A program made the translations under genes and the position numbers. A stretch of DNA of 64,000 bases from a bacterium (GTDB taxonomy: Bacteria > Hinthialibacterota > Hinthialibacteria > OLB16). The stretch is from positions 77,557 through 141,556 of the forward strand of contig JAJVIK010000005.1 of assembly GCA_022072055.1 (NCBI GenBank). The letters run 5' to 3'. Below are positions 7,794 through 16,504 of the stretch, one piece after another (the first letter of the stretch is position 1; the number at the start of each line of letters is the position of its first letter). The notes under the pieces are model-generated. The model had not been told where the DNA came from. It searched no databases and saw only the letters and a list, made by a program, of their open reading frames with translations.

Positions 7794-9626
7794 TTATTGG
7801 AGGGCGCGCGGGATCCAGTTTTGAACCTCGGCGGAGGAGAGGTTTCCGAGGTGACCGCCATGCGGGAGGACCTCGAGGCGCTCCTCGGGGAAGGTGTCCT
7901 CCAGCCAGCTTACATCCGCCTGGGTGAGGAGAAAGTCGTTCCGGTTGGTGAGCACTCGGACGCGGGGATTGGAAGCGAGGGAATCCCCGCGCGATTTGAG
8001 GTCGCTCGCGCGGCGGATCCGGCGCATGTCGAAATCGCCCTTGCCGAGCGAGTTGAGATACGGGACCACGAAGCGCTCGAAATAGTCGGTGAAGGAATAG
8101 GCGCTGATCTCCTCGTAGGCGGCGCGTCGATTCATCAGTCCCATGCCGGACCGGATCACCCCGAGGTTGCTCCTGCGCTCGCCGGCGTGAATGATGTCGC
8201 GGAGGTTCAGTCGGTAGCGAAGGCCGATCAGGTATTGCGCTTCCTGGCTGGTGAATCGAACCGGGGCCTCCTCGCCCCGCTCGGTCTTGGCCAAGACCAC
8301 TCCTTTCCGGAGGGCCAGGTTGATGCGCTCCTCGCGCTCCGAGGCGGGCCAAGCCAGGGGGGCGTTGTAGTAGGAGTCCAGTTGACGCATCCCATGGATC
8401 AGGTCCACGGGCGGATTGATGGCCGCATAGCGCTCGAAACGGGGTCCTCTGTTCCCGTCACGCTCCTCCACGGAGGCGATCACAAGGGTGTGAAAGGCGC
8501 CAAGGGAGATTCCCAGCAGGGACCTTCCGGTGACGCGCCCCGGGTAGCGCGCGGTGAGATCCTCATGAATCAGGTCAAGCGCCTTGAGAATCTGGGGGAC
8601 ATCGATGGGGGCATACCCGGGGACCGCGGCGGCGGAGCCTTTGAACATGAATTCCCAGTTCATCGGGCTTGAAAGGGTGACAACCGAGAAGCCGCTGTTG
8701 TAGAGCTTTTCCGCCATCGCCACGGAAAAGACATCCTGGCGGTGCGCGCCGAGACCGGGGAGGATGTACACCACCCGCGCCGGGTCGCGCCGCAACCAGA
8801 ACGAGTAGGGAAGCTTCTCCCCGGTCGCGGGAATCAGGACCTTGCGCTTCTTCTGGCGCATGTAGAAGTTGGGGTCATCCAGCCCGAAATCAATCGCGCC
8901 CAGGGTCTCCACCGCGCCTTCATCCACCCTGGGTGGCATGGGGGCCTCGATCTCACCCCAGCGAGTGAGCGACCACAGGTCGCGGCTGATCGCGTAGGGG
9001 TCGTATTCAGAGGAGGTGAGCTGCTTGTAGGGGATGATGTCATCCGTGAGGCGGTTGTAGGTGAGGATAAAGGAGGCCGGGAAGAGATAGGTCGCGGGGT
9101 TCATGAGGGTGTCGCCGACCAGTCCAATCGAGTCGCGCTCGCTTCGTGGTCCGAAGAAGGGGAGCATCAGGAACATCTGGTTGTTCCAGCCCCACTCCCC
9201 GAAGGTGAGGCCGGTGTCCTCCTCGGACTTGCCGATATCCCAGTCGGTGGCCGGATCAAAAAGACCCAAGACTCCCACGGTCGTGTTGACCCCGAATCGT
9301 TGGGTCTCGGTCCAAGCCCCATCCCACTGCCACTGGAGCGCGTTGTTCACCAATCGGCCTGGGTAGGTCAGGTTCGTACTGAAATTATTGACGCATTTCC
9401 GGACAGGGCGGGGGATGATCAGACGATACAGCCGACTGGTGGGGTCGATCACGCCGATCATGATCCCGTGATTCACAAACCCAAGCGTGCGGTTGACCGG
9501 CTCGATGGGGTCCCGCAGCGGAACCACCATCGGGAGTTCCTCGCGTTCGGGAGCCTGGGCGCGCGCCTCTTCACCCAGGGCGAAGCTAAGGCAAAGGATT
9601 CCTGGAATTAGGTATTTCGCGGCCAT
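7794..9626 (-). CDS. MlaA/VacJ-like domain fused to alpha/beta hydrolase, exported
   Basis: 610 aa from ATG 9626. A signal peptide ends near ARAQA; there is no lipobox Cys, unlike classical MlaA lipoproteins. Residues about 40-255 match MlaA: DPIEPVNRTLGFVNHG opening, then NNFSTNLTYPGRLVNNAL and TLMNPATY. MlaA extracts outer-leaflet phospholipids at the outer membrane. Residues about 300-610 are an alpha/beta hydrolase: YILPGLGAHR oxyanion region, nucleophile Ser near 375 in GISLGAF, an acidic residue in NRNDF (near 562) and His in HGGHLGN (near 590). The fusion suggests lipid removal coupled to lipid hydrolysis, which is inference. No mlaBCDEF genes are nearby. Confidence 0.88.
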   Translation of the reverse strand: MAAKYLIPGILCLSFALGEEARAQAPEREELPMVVPLRDPIEPVNRTLGFVNHGIMIGVIDPTSRLYRLIIPRPVRKCVNNFSTNLTYPGRLVNNALQWQWDGAWTETQRFGVNTTVGVLGLFDPATDWDIGKSEEDTGLTFGEWGWNNQMFLMLPFFGPRSERDSIGLVGDTLMNPATYLFPASFILTYNRLTDDIIPYKQLTSSEYDPYAISRDLWSLTRWGEIEAPMPPRVDEGAVETLGAIDFGLDDPNFYMRQKKRKVLIPATGEKLPYSFWLRRDPARVVYILPGLGAHRQDVFSVAMAEKLYNSGFSVVTLSSPMNWEFMFKGSAAAVPGYAPIDVPQILKALDLIHEDLTARYPGRVTGRSLLGISLGAFHTLVIASVEERDGNRGPRFERYAAINPPVDLIHGMRQLDSYYNAPLAWPASEREERINLALRKGVVLAKTERGEEAPVRFTSQEAQYLIGLRYRLNLRDIIHAGERRSNLGVIRSGMGLMNRRAAYEEISAYSFTDYFERFVVPYLNSLGKGDFDMRRIRRASDLKSRGDSLASNPRVRVLTNRNDFLLTQADVSWLEDTFPEERLEVLPHGGHLGNLSSAEVQNWIPRALQ

Positions 9627-9790
9627 GGGGAACCTGATTGGAAACGATTCGCGGGAACGCGACAAGCCATCCGCATGTCTCCCATTATCGGCCGTTTTTT
9701 TTCCAGCCACACTCCACTAGGTGTATCCGACCGCCCCTCATGGTAACCTTGTGGTCTTTCGGACATCCCCTTTCGGAGAGGAGCCTTGTG

Positions 9791-10930
9791 ATGCGTCTGT
9801 CAATCACTGGATTGGTTTCGTTCCATCTGCTGGTTTGCCTGGCGGCGAATGGCCAGGACCGAGGTTTCAACGGACTGTACATGAACCTGGGCTCGCTGCC
9901 GCGTCTTTCGGATGCCGCCTCGCGTTCGATCAGCGCGGAGAATTTCACGGGCGAGAAGGGCAAGGCGGGGATGGCCACCGAGGGATTCGGCGCGCATGCC
10001 GCGCGCGACCTGGGGCAGGGCTGGAAGGTCTCGCCCGCGGTGCATATCGAACCGACCTCGACTTTCACCCTGGCGGACATCGAAGGCCCCGGAGCGATTC
10101 AGAGCATCTGGATCACGGGCGGGCTTTCGCGCGAGACCATCTTGCGGATCTATTGGGACAACCAGGAGCAGCCCTCGGTGGAGGTTCCGATCACCGACTT
10201 TTTCGCTTGCGGGTGGGGACCTTACGTTCAGATCAATTCGATTCCGGTGAGCGTGAACCCGAAGAGCGGTTTCAACTGTTTCTGGGTGATGCCTTTCAAG
10301 AAGCATTGCCGAATGACGCTTGAGAACCGCAAGAAGGAGAGGATCGGATGTTACTTCCAGATCAATTACACGCTCACGCGGGTGCCGGACGACGTGGCCT
10401 ATTTCCACGCCCAGTTTCGCCGGGTGAACCCCCTACCCTACAAGGAGGTCTACACGATCGTGGACGGCATCCAGGGAGAGGGGCAGTATGTCGGGACATA
10501 CATGGCCCGTCAGGTGAACAACAACGGCTGGTGGGGCGAGGGGGAGATCAAGTTCTATCTCGACGGCGACAAAGAATTCCCGACCATCGCGGGCACGGGA
10601 ACCGAGGATTATTTTGGTGGGTCGTACAATTTTGACGTGGACGGACAATACACGGCGTACTCCGGGCCGTACCTCGGCATGCCGCAGGTGATTCGCCCCG
10701 ATGGAACCTACAAGGCCAACCAGCGGTTTGGGCTGTATCGATGGCACGTGATGGACCCGATCCGGTTCAAGAAGGATCTCAAGGTGACGATCCAGGCGTT
10801 GGGCTGGAGGAGCGAGGGGCGCTATCTGCCGCTCCAGGACGATATCGCAACCGTGGCTTACTGGTACCAGACTCTTCCCACCGCGCCCTTCCCACCGCTC
10901 GGGGACAAGGACTTCTTGGAGATACAGTAG
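9791..10930 (+). CDS. GH172-type (DUF2961) secreted glycoside hydrolase
   Basis: 379 aa. ATG 9791 is chosen because AGGAG lies about eight bases upstream and a signal peptide (MRLSITGLVSFHLLVCLAA) starts there. The DUF2961 hallmarks are present: GLYMNLGSLPRLSD near the N-terminus, WDNQEQPSVEVP, DFFACGWG and the conserved acidic motif GTGTEDYFGGSYNF (near 273). Characterised DUF2961/GH172 enzymes act on difructose dianhydride or alpha-linked fructose, arabinofuranose and galactofuranose, using two Glu. The GH32-like gene at 44060 hints at fructan use by the organism, but the two are 33 kb apart. Convergent with the radical SAM gene. Confidence 0.88.
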   Translation: MRLSITGLVSFHLLVCLAANGQDRGFNGLYMNLGSLPRLSDAASRSISAENFTGEKGKAGMATEGFGAHAARDLGQGWKVSPAVHIEPTSTFTLADIEGPGAIQSIWITGGLSRETILRIYWDNQEQPSVEVPITDFFACGWGPYVQINSIPVSVNPKSGFNCFWVMPFKKHCRMTLENRKKERIGCYFQINYTLTRVPDDVAYFHAQFRRVNPLPYKEVYTIVDGIQGEGQYVGTYMARQVNNNGWWGEGEIKFYLDGDKEFPTIAGTGTEDYFGGSYNFDVDGQYTAYSGPYLGMPQVIRPDGTYKANQRFGLYRWHVMDPIRFKKDLKVTIQALGWRSEGRYLPLQDDIATVAYWYQTLPTAPFPPLGDKDFLEIQ

Positions 10931-10944
10931 AGGGGCGCCGGTGT

Positions 10945-11030
10945 TGAATCGTGGAACTCACGGAAGGCATGGAAGGATCCTGGAATCCGTTTTCCACGCC
11001 TTCCGCAGCCTCCTTTGACTCCACGATTCA
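10945..11030. repeat. 86-base long hairpin between convergent genes
   Basis: Outer arms TGAATCGTGGA (10945-10955) and its exact complement (11020-11030) enclose a second stem: CGGAAGGC then TGGAA (10961-10974) pairs with TTCCA then GCCTTCCG (10992-11005) with one mismatch. It fills the gap between the ends of the GH172 gene and the radical SAM gene and could terminate or protect both transcripts. Its left half resembles the start of the intergenic repeat at 23571-23658 (about 26 of 36 bases by hand), so it belongs to a dispersed family. Confidence 0.7.
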
Positions 11031-11043
11031 GAAAGCCAAGTAC

Positions 11044-12267
11044 TCAGCGAACGCTCATCCTCCGCAAAAACTCCTCCCTTTGTGCGAGCGCTTTCTGCTG
11101 GCGCTTCCATTCTTCGGCGAGGCGCTTGAGGTCGGGGTCGGCGTGACGGAAGAAGCGCAGGAACGACTTGCAGAAGTGGTTCGAGCCGCCATCGGCGGGA
11201 TCGCGCAACCGGTCCTTGGTGCAGCCCCCATGACAGTGCGCGAGATAGTCGCAGGAGTAACACTCCTGGGGCATGTCCGCTTTCATCTCGCCGAATTCCT
11301 TTTGGCGCGGGGAGTTGAGCAGGTGGATCAGGGAGTCGTTAAGGACATTGCCAAGCCTCCACTCCCCCTCCACGAAAAAGTCGCACGAGAACACATCCCC
11401 GTTATACTCCACGACCACATAGTTCCCGCATTCCGAAAGCAGGGTGCACTCCGGGGGAGGAACATTCACATAGGTGTGAAAGATCGAATCGAAATAACGG
11501 ACCGAAACGGTCGGTTTCCCGGAGCGGAAGTCTCCCTTCCAGCAGTCGAAGATCTCGCACAGGAACTTGCCGTAGTCCTCGGCGGAAACCGAGAACTCCG
11601 CCGCCTTGGTCGGGTCGTTCGGGTCGCGCTCCACGCAGGGAATAAACTGCATGAAGCGAATGCCGAGGTCCTTGTGGTGATTATAGATGTCCTTGGCAAA
11701 CCGGACCGAGTAGGAGTTCACCACCGAGAGCGCGTTGTATTCCACGTTCTTGGCGCGCATGAGCAGCGCCGCCGCGCGGACCTTCTCGTAAGTGGGTTGC
11801 CCGTTGCGGGTCACTCGATAGTGATCATGGACATGCGCCGGGCCATCGATCGAAAGGCCCACCAGCCAATGGGTTTCGCGGAGGAAGTCGCACCACTCCT
11901 CATCCATCAGGAGACCGTTGGTCTGAAGGCCATTGCCGACAATCTGCCCGTTCGTGCCATACTGCCGTTGGAGACTCACCGCGCGGCGAAAGAACTCGAC
12001 CCCCATCAGGGTCGGTTCCCCGCCCTGCCAACCGAAGGAGATTTGGCTGCTCCCGCCGCGCATGGCCTGGCGGATGAGGCTCTCCTGAACCTCCTCGGAC
12101 ATCCGCCGCCCCATCTGACGGCCCATGCCCTTTTCGGAATCGAATCCGGGGCGCGGGGTCCCCGCGCGGTCGAGATAGAAGCAGTACTTGCAGTCGATGT
12201 TGCAGTCCGCTCCGGTGGGTTTGATCAGCAGTGAGGATAACGGTTTGAGGACTTCGAGGTTGCGCAT
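11044..12267 (-). CDS. radical SAM protein, anaerobic sulfatase-maturating enzyme family
   Basis: 407 aa. The N-terminal CNIDCKYCFY is the radical SAM CxxxCxxC iron-sulfur motif; GWQGGEPTL and GLSIDGP are typical of the anSME/SPASM branch. Cys-rich C-terminal SPASM/auxiliary cluster motifs are visible (ECTLLSECGNY, SCDFF, CYSCDYLAHCHGGC). Such enzymes convert a Ser or Cys of a sulfatase to formylglycine in the cytoplasm before export. No sulfatase is encoded in this window, so it must act on a distant one or on another peptide. It lies 32 bases downstream of the PHP hydrolase gene, likely in the same transcript. GGAAG about eleven bases upstream supports the start. Confidence 0.9.
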   Translation of the reverse strand: MRNLEVLKPLSSLLIKPTGADCNIDCKYCFYLDRAGTPRPGFDSEKGMGRQMGRRMSEEVQESLIRQAMRGGSSQISFGWQGGEPTLMGVEFFRRAVSLQRQYGTNGQIVGNGLQTNGLLMDEEWCDFLRETHWLVGLSIDGPAHVHDHYRVTRNGQPTYEKVRAAALLMRAKNVEYNALSVVNSYSVRFAKDIYNHHKDLGIRFMQFIPCVERDPNDPTKAAEFSVSAEDYGKFLCEIFDCWKGDFRSGKPTVSVRYFDSIFHTYVNVPPPECTLLSECGNYVVVEYNGDVFSCDFFVEGEWRLGNVLNDSLIHLLNSPRQKEFGEMKADMPQECYSCDYLAHCHGGCTKDRLRDPADGGSNHFCKSFLRFFRHADPDLKRLAEEWKRQQKALAQREEFLRRMSVR

Positions 12268-12299
12268 CGGGGATATCTTCCGCTCAAGTCGTCTTGATC

Positions 12300-14480
12300 T
12301 TACTTCGGGATTTTTCGGGCGGATACCCTCTCTTGGAGCTTGGTGAATCTCTTGCGTGCGGCGGCGATTCGCTCACGCGCCAGGGCATCCTGAGCGCGTG
12401 ATTCGGGGGAAACCTCGAGATGAGAATTCCAGGCGCGCTCCACCGCATCGCACCAGCCCACGAAGTAATCGGCGTCCTCCGGGCTTGCGGCCAAGACATC
12501 CTTGCCGTCCACCAACACATAAACCGGCGAGGTGTGCGCGAACTGCCCCTGACCAAGAGGACGTCCCTCCAGCTCCGAGGCGAAGAACGGGCATTCCGGA
12601 CCGGTCACTCGAGCCGCGATCCATGCGCTGCCTGCCAGTGGGGTGTCCTCGGAAACTCGTAGGTGATCCGCCCCATGCGCCATGAAGGCTCGGAGGACTT
12701 GTCCATTGGCGACCAACTCCAGTCGGTCCAGCGGCCCGAGCGAGGCCGCTTCGCAGGTGATCGAGACCACCGCGCCGCCTGCGACTGGCACGGTCGCTCC
12801 CGGCCCTTCGCCACCCACCCGGAGATCGAGGAGCGGGCCGTTGGTCACAAAGGTTTTCCCTTCGCGGTAGGCGCGGGCGATGGATTGCATGTCTCGCTTT
12901 TTGGGGTGGACATAGGTTCGCACGGCGCCGATGGGCTGACGGCCCTGGTCCACATGGAAATCGGTGGAGGCGGAGAGAGTGGGGCGGAGGCCGAGGTTCC
13001 AGAGCCGGTAGAGGTCGCGGAGTTTGAGGTCGAGCTGGTTCCGGCTCCCCTCTTGAGTGAGCAGGTCCACCGCGCAGCGCGCCCCTAGCGCCAGGTCGAT
13101 GGGGAACTCTCGTCCCGGAAGATGCGATGAAAGCGATGCCAGCGCCCCGAATTCGCGCCCCTCCTCAAGCGGACCGTAGGGATGCCCGAAACACAGAACC
13201 CCACCCTCTCCTCGAATGGCGGCATCCCGGTCGAGATGCATCGGACCGTCCTCAAAGCGCGGATCGTCGCGCGAGTTCGCTGGAACTCCGATGGGGCAGA
13301 CATGTCCCCAGAAATCCTCGGTGATTTCTTCGGAGAGCTCCGCGACAATCCCTTCCGCATCCGGGAAGCGAACGCCGTCGGGATAGCGATCGGCGCCCAT
13401 GAAGGGCAGGAAATCGAGGCCCTCCGCGCGCGCCACCCGAAGGATGTCCTTCCAGGTGAGGCTGGTGAAAAGGCTGCCGCCATGACGGTAGAGGTGGGTG
13501 TGGTGGTCCCCGCAGAACCAGCCGCGCGCGGGCCAGTTCCATTTGCGCGTGAGGTTCACCTCAATGGGGAGCCCCGCGCGCGAATTGCCGGTCACCTCAA
13601 AGCGTTGTGTCCATGGCTCATACTCAAACCCCTTGGTGACAGTGATTTGATGCGCCCCCTTTGGGAGGATCAGTTCGATCAGTCCATCCCGCGGCGGGTG
13701 GAAGGAGTCGGATGCCATGCCATAGGCAATGCAGCCGCGCGGCGCGCCCCTTCGCGGGCCATGAGTGGCGCCATCGGTCACGGAGGCGAGGTGAATCCTG
13801 GCGACAGTGGGCTGCCCCAGTTCATCTCGGCTGTGAAGGAGCACACGTTGTTGTCCGGCGGGCACCGGGTCTTCGCCGGGGTACGGTTCAAGCCGGAGCG
13901 AATCGACATCGAACCCACCCGGCAACGGCTCATGCGTGACCAACGCGAAGGACGCTTGGATGGACGCACAATCGGGTGGGGTATCGAAGAGCACCCACCC
14001 CGGTCGCCAGCCATGAGTCTGCCAGCAGTGCGTATGGCTCCTCGAAGCTCCCAAGCTTGCGCCGGACCGGTTCAAGAACTCGATCTCAACGCCGGAGAAC
14101 TCGGCGCGAAAGCGCCAAGCCTTTTCGCCGCGATAACGCGCCAGCCATTCGAGGAGGTAGGTTCGGTCCGCTTCAACTCCAAAAGGCGGCGAGGTCCAGC
14201 GTTGTGAGCCGGAGAGGCCGGAGAGTCGCAGGGCGCGACTCCCATCGGCGGGGGTCTCGGCGGTCCAGGCTGATGCGCGCGCCTCCTCAGGCCCGGTGTA
14301 GGTCCATCCGAGCGGGCCCGAACCGGCGCCATCGGGCTGTTCCAGGGATTGGTTGAGGTGGGTCCGGTCAAGGCTTTCTCCGCCACTCGGATGCGGCAGG
14401 AGGATGAAAAGCAGCGCCAGGACCGCAATTGAGGAGGGTGGATGAGCGGGCATCGCGTTTTTGGGCCTATACGTTATCAT
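12300..14480 (-). CDS. exported CehA/McbA-like PHP-domain metallohydrolase
   Basis: About 726 aa. ATG 14480 gives a signal peptide with basic residues (RPK) before the hydrophobic core; an internal ATG at 14453 would lack charge. Residues 30-300 are carbohydrate-binding-like beta domains. The PHP metal centre follows: GDHHTH near 324, GLDFLPFMGADRYPDG, CFGHPYGP and STDFHVDQG, giving the His/Asp/Glu ligands for a multi-metal site as in CehA-type phosphohydrolases/esterases. The C-terminus (about 690-726) is helical and charged. Function on a phosphate ester or similar is likely; substrate unknown. Pairs with the radical SAM gene downstream. Confidence 0.8.
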   Translation of the reverse strand: MITYRPKNAMPAHPPSSIAVLALLFILLPHPSGGESLDRTHLNQSLEQPDGAGSGPLGWTYTGPEEARASAWTAETPADGSRALRLSGLSGSQRWTSPPFGVEADRTYLLEWLARYRGEKAWRFRAEFSGVEIEFLNRSGASLGASRSHTHCWQTHGWRPGWVLFDTPPDCASIQASFALVTHEPLPGGFDVDSLRLEPYPGEDPVPAGQQRVLLHSRDELGQPTVARIHLASVTDGATHGPRRGAPRGCIAYGMASDSFHPPRDGLIELILPKGAHQITVTKGFEYEPWTQRFEVTGNSRAGLPIEVNLTRKWNWPARGWFCGDHHTHLYRHGGSLFTSLTWKDILRVARAEGLDFLPFMGADRYPDGVRFPDAEGIVAELSEEITEDFWGHVCPIGVPANSRDDPRFEDGPMHLDRDAAIRGEGGVLCFGHPYGPLEEGREFGALASLSSHLPGREFPIDLALGARCAVDLLTQEGSRNQLDLKLRDLYRLWNLGLRPTLSASTDFHVDQGRQPIGAVRTYVHPKKRDMQSIARAYREGKTFVTNGPLLDLRVGGEGPGATVPVAGGAVVSITCEAASLGPLDRLELVANGQVLRAFMAHGADHLRVSEDTPLAGSAWIAARVTGPECPFFASELEGRPLGQGQFAHTSPVYVLVDGKDVLAASPEDADYFVGWCDAVERAWNSHLEVSPESRAQDALARERIAAARKRFTKLQERVSARKIPK

Positions 14481-14659
14481 CAACCTGAACGGGTCGAACA
14501 GAGAGAGGCGCGATTCCCGCTCTTCTTGCGTGGCTCCTGGGTTGTTTCAGGTTCCCGGGAGGAGCCATTGCGGCGACACCCTGCCGATTAGAGTGGTTCT
14601 CGGGTAGGCCAAATGCCATTGAGGCGTTGGATCGAGGTAGCCCAGACGAGTCGCTTCTG

Positions 14660-14688
14660 TTGCGGAGGAAAGCGCTTCTAATTAGCAT
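14660..14688 (+). promoter_or_regulatory. higBA promoter with two adjoining palindromes (likely HigA operator)
   Basis: TTGCGG at 14660-14665 and TAGCAT at 14683-14688, spaced 17 bases. Inside the spacer and over the -10 box lie two perfect 8-base palindromes side by side, AAGCGCTT (14670-14677) and CTAATTAG (14678-14685). A repressor there would block RNA polymerase, as expected for HigA self-repression. The predicted transcription start falls at or just before the higB ATG (14695), where no Shine-Dalgarno is present, so higB may be translated from a leaderless mRNA. Confidence 0.5.
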
Positions 14689-14694
14689 TTCCGG

Positions 14695-14976
14695 ATGATT
14701 CGGAGCTTCCGATGCAAGGAGACCGAACGGATTTGGAGGCGGGAGTTCTCTCGGCGCTTCCCCGCTGAGCTTCAGCGGCTGGCCCTGCGGAAACTCGCGA
14801 TGATCGATTCGGCGGGCGCGCTTGAGGATGTAAGGATTCCGACCTCCAACCGATTGGAAAAGCTTTCGGGAGATAGGCAGGGGCAGTATAGCATTCGAAT
14901 CAATCGACAGTGGCGGATCTGCTTCGAGTGGATTGACGGTGACGCGTACGCGGTGGAGATGGTTGATTACCATTAG
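14695..14976 (+). CDS. higB: HigB/RelE-family mRNA interferase toxin
   Basis: 93 aa, the usual HigB length. Starts MIRSFRCKETERIW and carries the family features: basic surface residues, ALRKLAMIDSA, LEKLSGDRQGQYSIRINRQWRICF and the C-terminal VEMVDYH. These toxins cut mRNA on the ribosome. The toxin-before-antitoxin order and 12-base gap to the XRE partner are typical of higBA. No Shine-Dalgarno is seen; see the promoter entry for possible leaderless translation. Confidence 0.95.
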   Translation: MIRSFRCKETERIWRREFSRRFPAELQRLALRKLAMIDSAGALEDVRIPTSNRLEKLSGDRQGQYSIRINRQWRICFEWIDGDAYAVEMVDYH

Positions 14977-14988
14977 GAAGACAGTCCA

Positions 14989-15294
14989 ATGATCAGTGGA
15001 AAGATTCCCCCCATTCATCCGGGAGAGATCCTCCTGGAGGAGTTCTTGGTCCCCATGGGGATCAGCCAGCTTCGTTTGTCGAAAGGGATTTCGGTGTCAC
15101 CGCGAAGAATCCATGAGATCATTCATGGCAAGCGCGGAGTGAGCGCAGACACCGCGATCCGCCTGGCGCGCTTTTTTGGAACCACTGAGCAGTTTTGGAT
15201 GAACCTTCAATCTCTTTACGATCTGGAGGCGGAAAAGGACCGCCTGGGGGCACGGATCGATAAAGAAGTCGAGGTTTATGCGGCCTCGTCCTGA
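14989..15294 (+). CDS. higA: HigA-family XRE antitoxin
   Basis: 101 aa. Opens with the HigA signature IHPGEILLEEFLVPMGIS followed by a helix-turn-helix (LSKGISVSPRRIHEIIHGKRGVSADTAIRLA) and FFGTTEQFWMNLQ. It neutralises HigB and represses the shared promoter. AGGAAG about eight bases upstream fits. Only eight bases separate its stop from the convergent dxr stop, so no room exists for a separate terminator. Confidence 0.95.
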   Translation: MISGKIPPIHPGEILLEEFLVPMGISQLRLSKGISVSPRRIHEIIHGKRGVSADTAIRLARFFGTTEQFWMNLQSLYDLEAEKDRLGARIDKEVEVYAASS

Positions 15295-15302
15295 TTCCGA
15301 GA

Positions 15303-16445
15303 TTAGCCCCGCGCGCGGGCCCGCACGCTCTCGCGTGTCCGTCGCTCGATCTCCAGGATGGTCTCAAAATCCAGTGCCGACGGATTGGAGAAGGCTTCGA
15401 GCTCGGCCTCGATCAAACGGCTGATGTCGCCGAACCGAATCCGCTCGGCAAGGAACGCGGCGACCGCCTCCTCGTTGGCCACCGAGAGCACCGCGGGGTA
15501 GCCGCCGCCCAGTCGACAAGCCTCGCGGGCCATGGCGAGACACGGAAACCGTTCGAGGTCCGGCGCGGCGAAGGTAAGCGACCCGAGCGCGGGAAGGTCG
15601 AGGGGAGGATCCCGGCGCGGGAAGCGGTCGGGGAAGCTGAGGGCGAACTGGATGGGGATTTTCATGTCCGGAAGCCCCATCTGGGCCATCACCGCGCCAT
15701 CCGCGAACTCCACCATCGAGTGAACAATCGACTGCGGATGGATCACGACATCGATTCGGTCCACCGGAAGGCCAAAGAGGTGGTGGGCCTCGATGACCTC
15801 CAGTCCTTTGTTCATCAGGGTGGCGGAATCGATGGTGATCTTCTTGCCCATGGACCATGTGGGATGATTAAGGGCATCCGCGGGACAAGCGCTTTCGATC
15901 CGCTCGCGGGGCCACTCGCGGAAGGGCCCCCCTGAGGCGGTGATGACAATCCGGCGGATGCGCCTGAGGTTCTCTCCTTGAAGGCACTGGAGAATCGCGC
16001 TGTGCTCCGAGTCGATGGGAAGGATCGGCCGATTCAGGCGGCGCGCCTCGCCCATGAGGATTTCCCCGCCCATCACCAGAACTTCTTTATTGGCGAGCGC
16101 GATCCGCTTCCCGGCGCGGAGGGCCGCCAAGGTGGGAATCAGGCCCGCCGCCCCCACGGTGGCCACGACCACGGTGTCGGCTTGTGGGTGTGTGGCGACC
16201 TCGCACAAGCCCTCGCTTCCGGCCCCCGCCATCCGGCAGCCATTGGGAAGCCCGGGCAGGGCCACGCCGCACTCCAGGGAGGCGATCCTCGGTTTGAATT
16301 CATGAATCTGCGCGGCGAGGAGATCCTTGTTGTGGCGCGCGGACAGGCCCACAACCTCGAAGTCTTGCGGGTGGTCGCGGACCACTTCCAAGGTTTGTGT
16401 CCCGATCGAGCCGGTCGAGCCTAGGATTGAGATCCGATGTTTCAT
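15303..16445 (-). CDS. dxr: 1-deoxy-D-xylulose 5-phosphate reductoisomerase
   Basis: 380 aa, normal length. Converts DXP to MEP with NADPH in the non-mevalonate isoprenoid pathway. The N-terminal Rossmann motif ISILGSTGSIGTQTLEV is diagnostic; further motifs are ALANKEVLVMGGEI, the metal and substrate loop PIDSEHSAILQC, ITASGGPFR and HPTWSMGKKITIDSATLMNKGLE. All expected regions are present. In minus orientation a GATAAT -10-like hexamer lies just upstream of the ATG (plus strand 16453-16458), implying a very short leader. Convergent with higA. The following essential gene rseP/uppS neighbourhood often seen with dxr is absent here. Confidence 0.97.
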   Translation of the reverse strand: MKHRISILGSTGSIGTQTLEVVRDHPQDFEVVGLSARHNKDLLAAQIHEFKPRIASLECGVALPGLPNGCRMAGAGSEGLCEVATHPQADTVVVATVGAAGLIPTLAALRAGKRIALANKEVLVMGGEILMGEARRLNRPILPIDSEHSAILQCLQGENLRRIRRIVITASGGPFREWPRERIESACPADALNHPTWSMGKKITIDSATLMNKGLEVIEAHHLFGLPVDRIDVVIHPQSIVHSMVEFADGAVMAQMGLPDMKIPIQFALSFPDRFPRRDPPLDLPALGSLTFAAPDLERFPCLAMAREACRLGGGYPAVLSVANEEAVAAFLAERIRFGDISRLIEAELEAFSNPSALDFETILEIERRTRESVRARARG

Positions 16446-16504
16446 CGCGTGAGATTATCGCACATGCGCCCCGATTAAAGCAGTTGTGGGAAACCGTGGC
16501 ATGG

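Noticed and set aside
10951-12234. 427-residue plus-strand open frame
   Set aside because: Antisense to the radical SAM enzyme, whose Cys motifs are intact.
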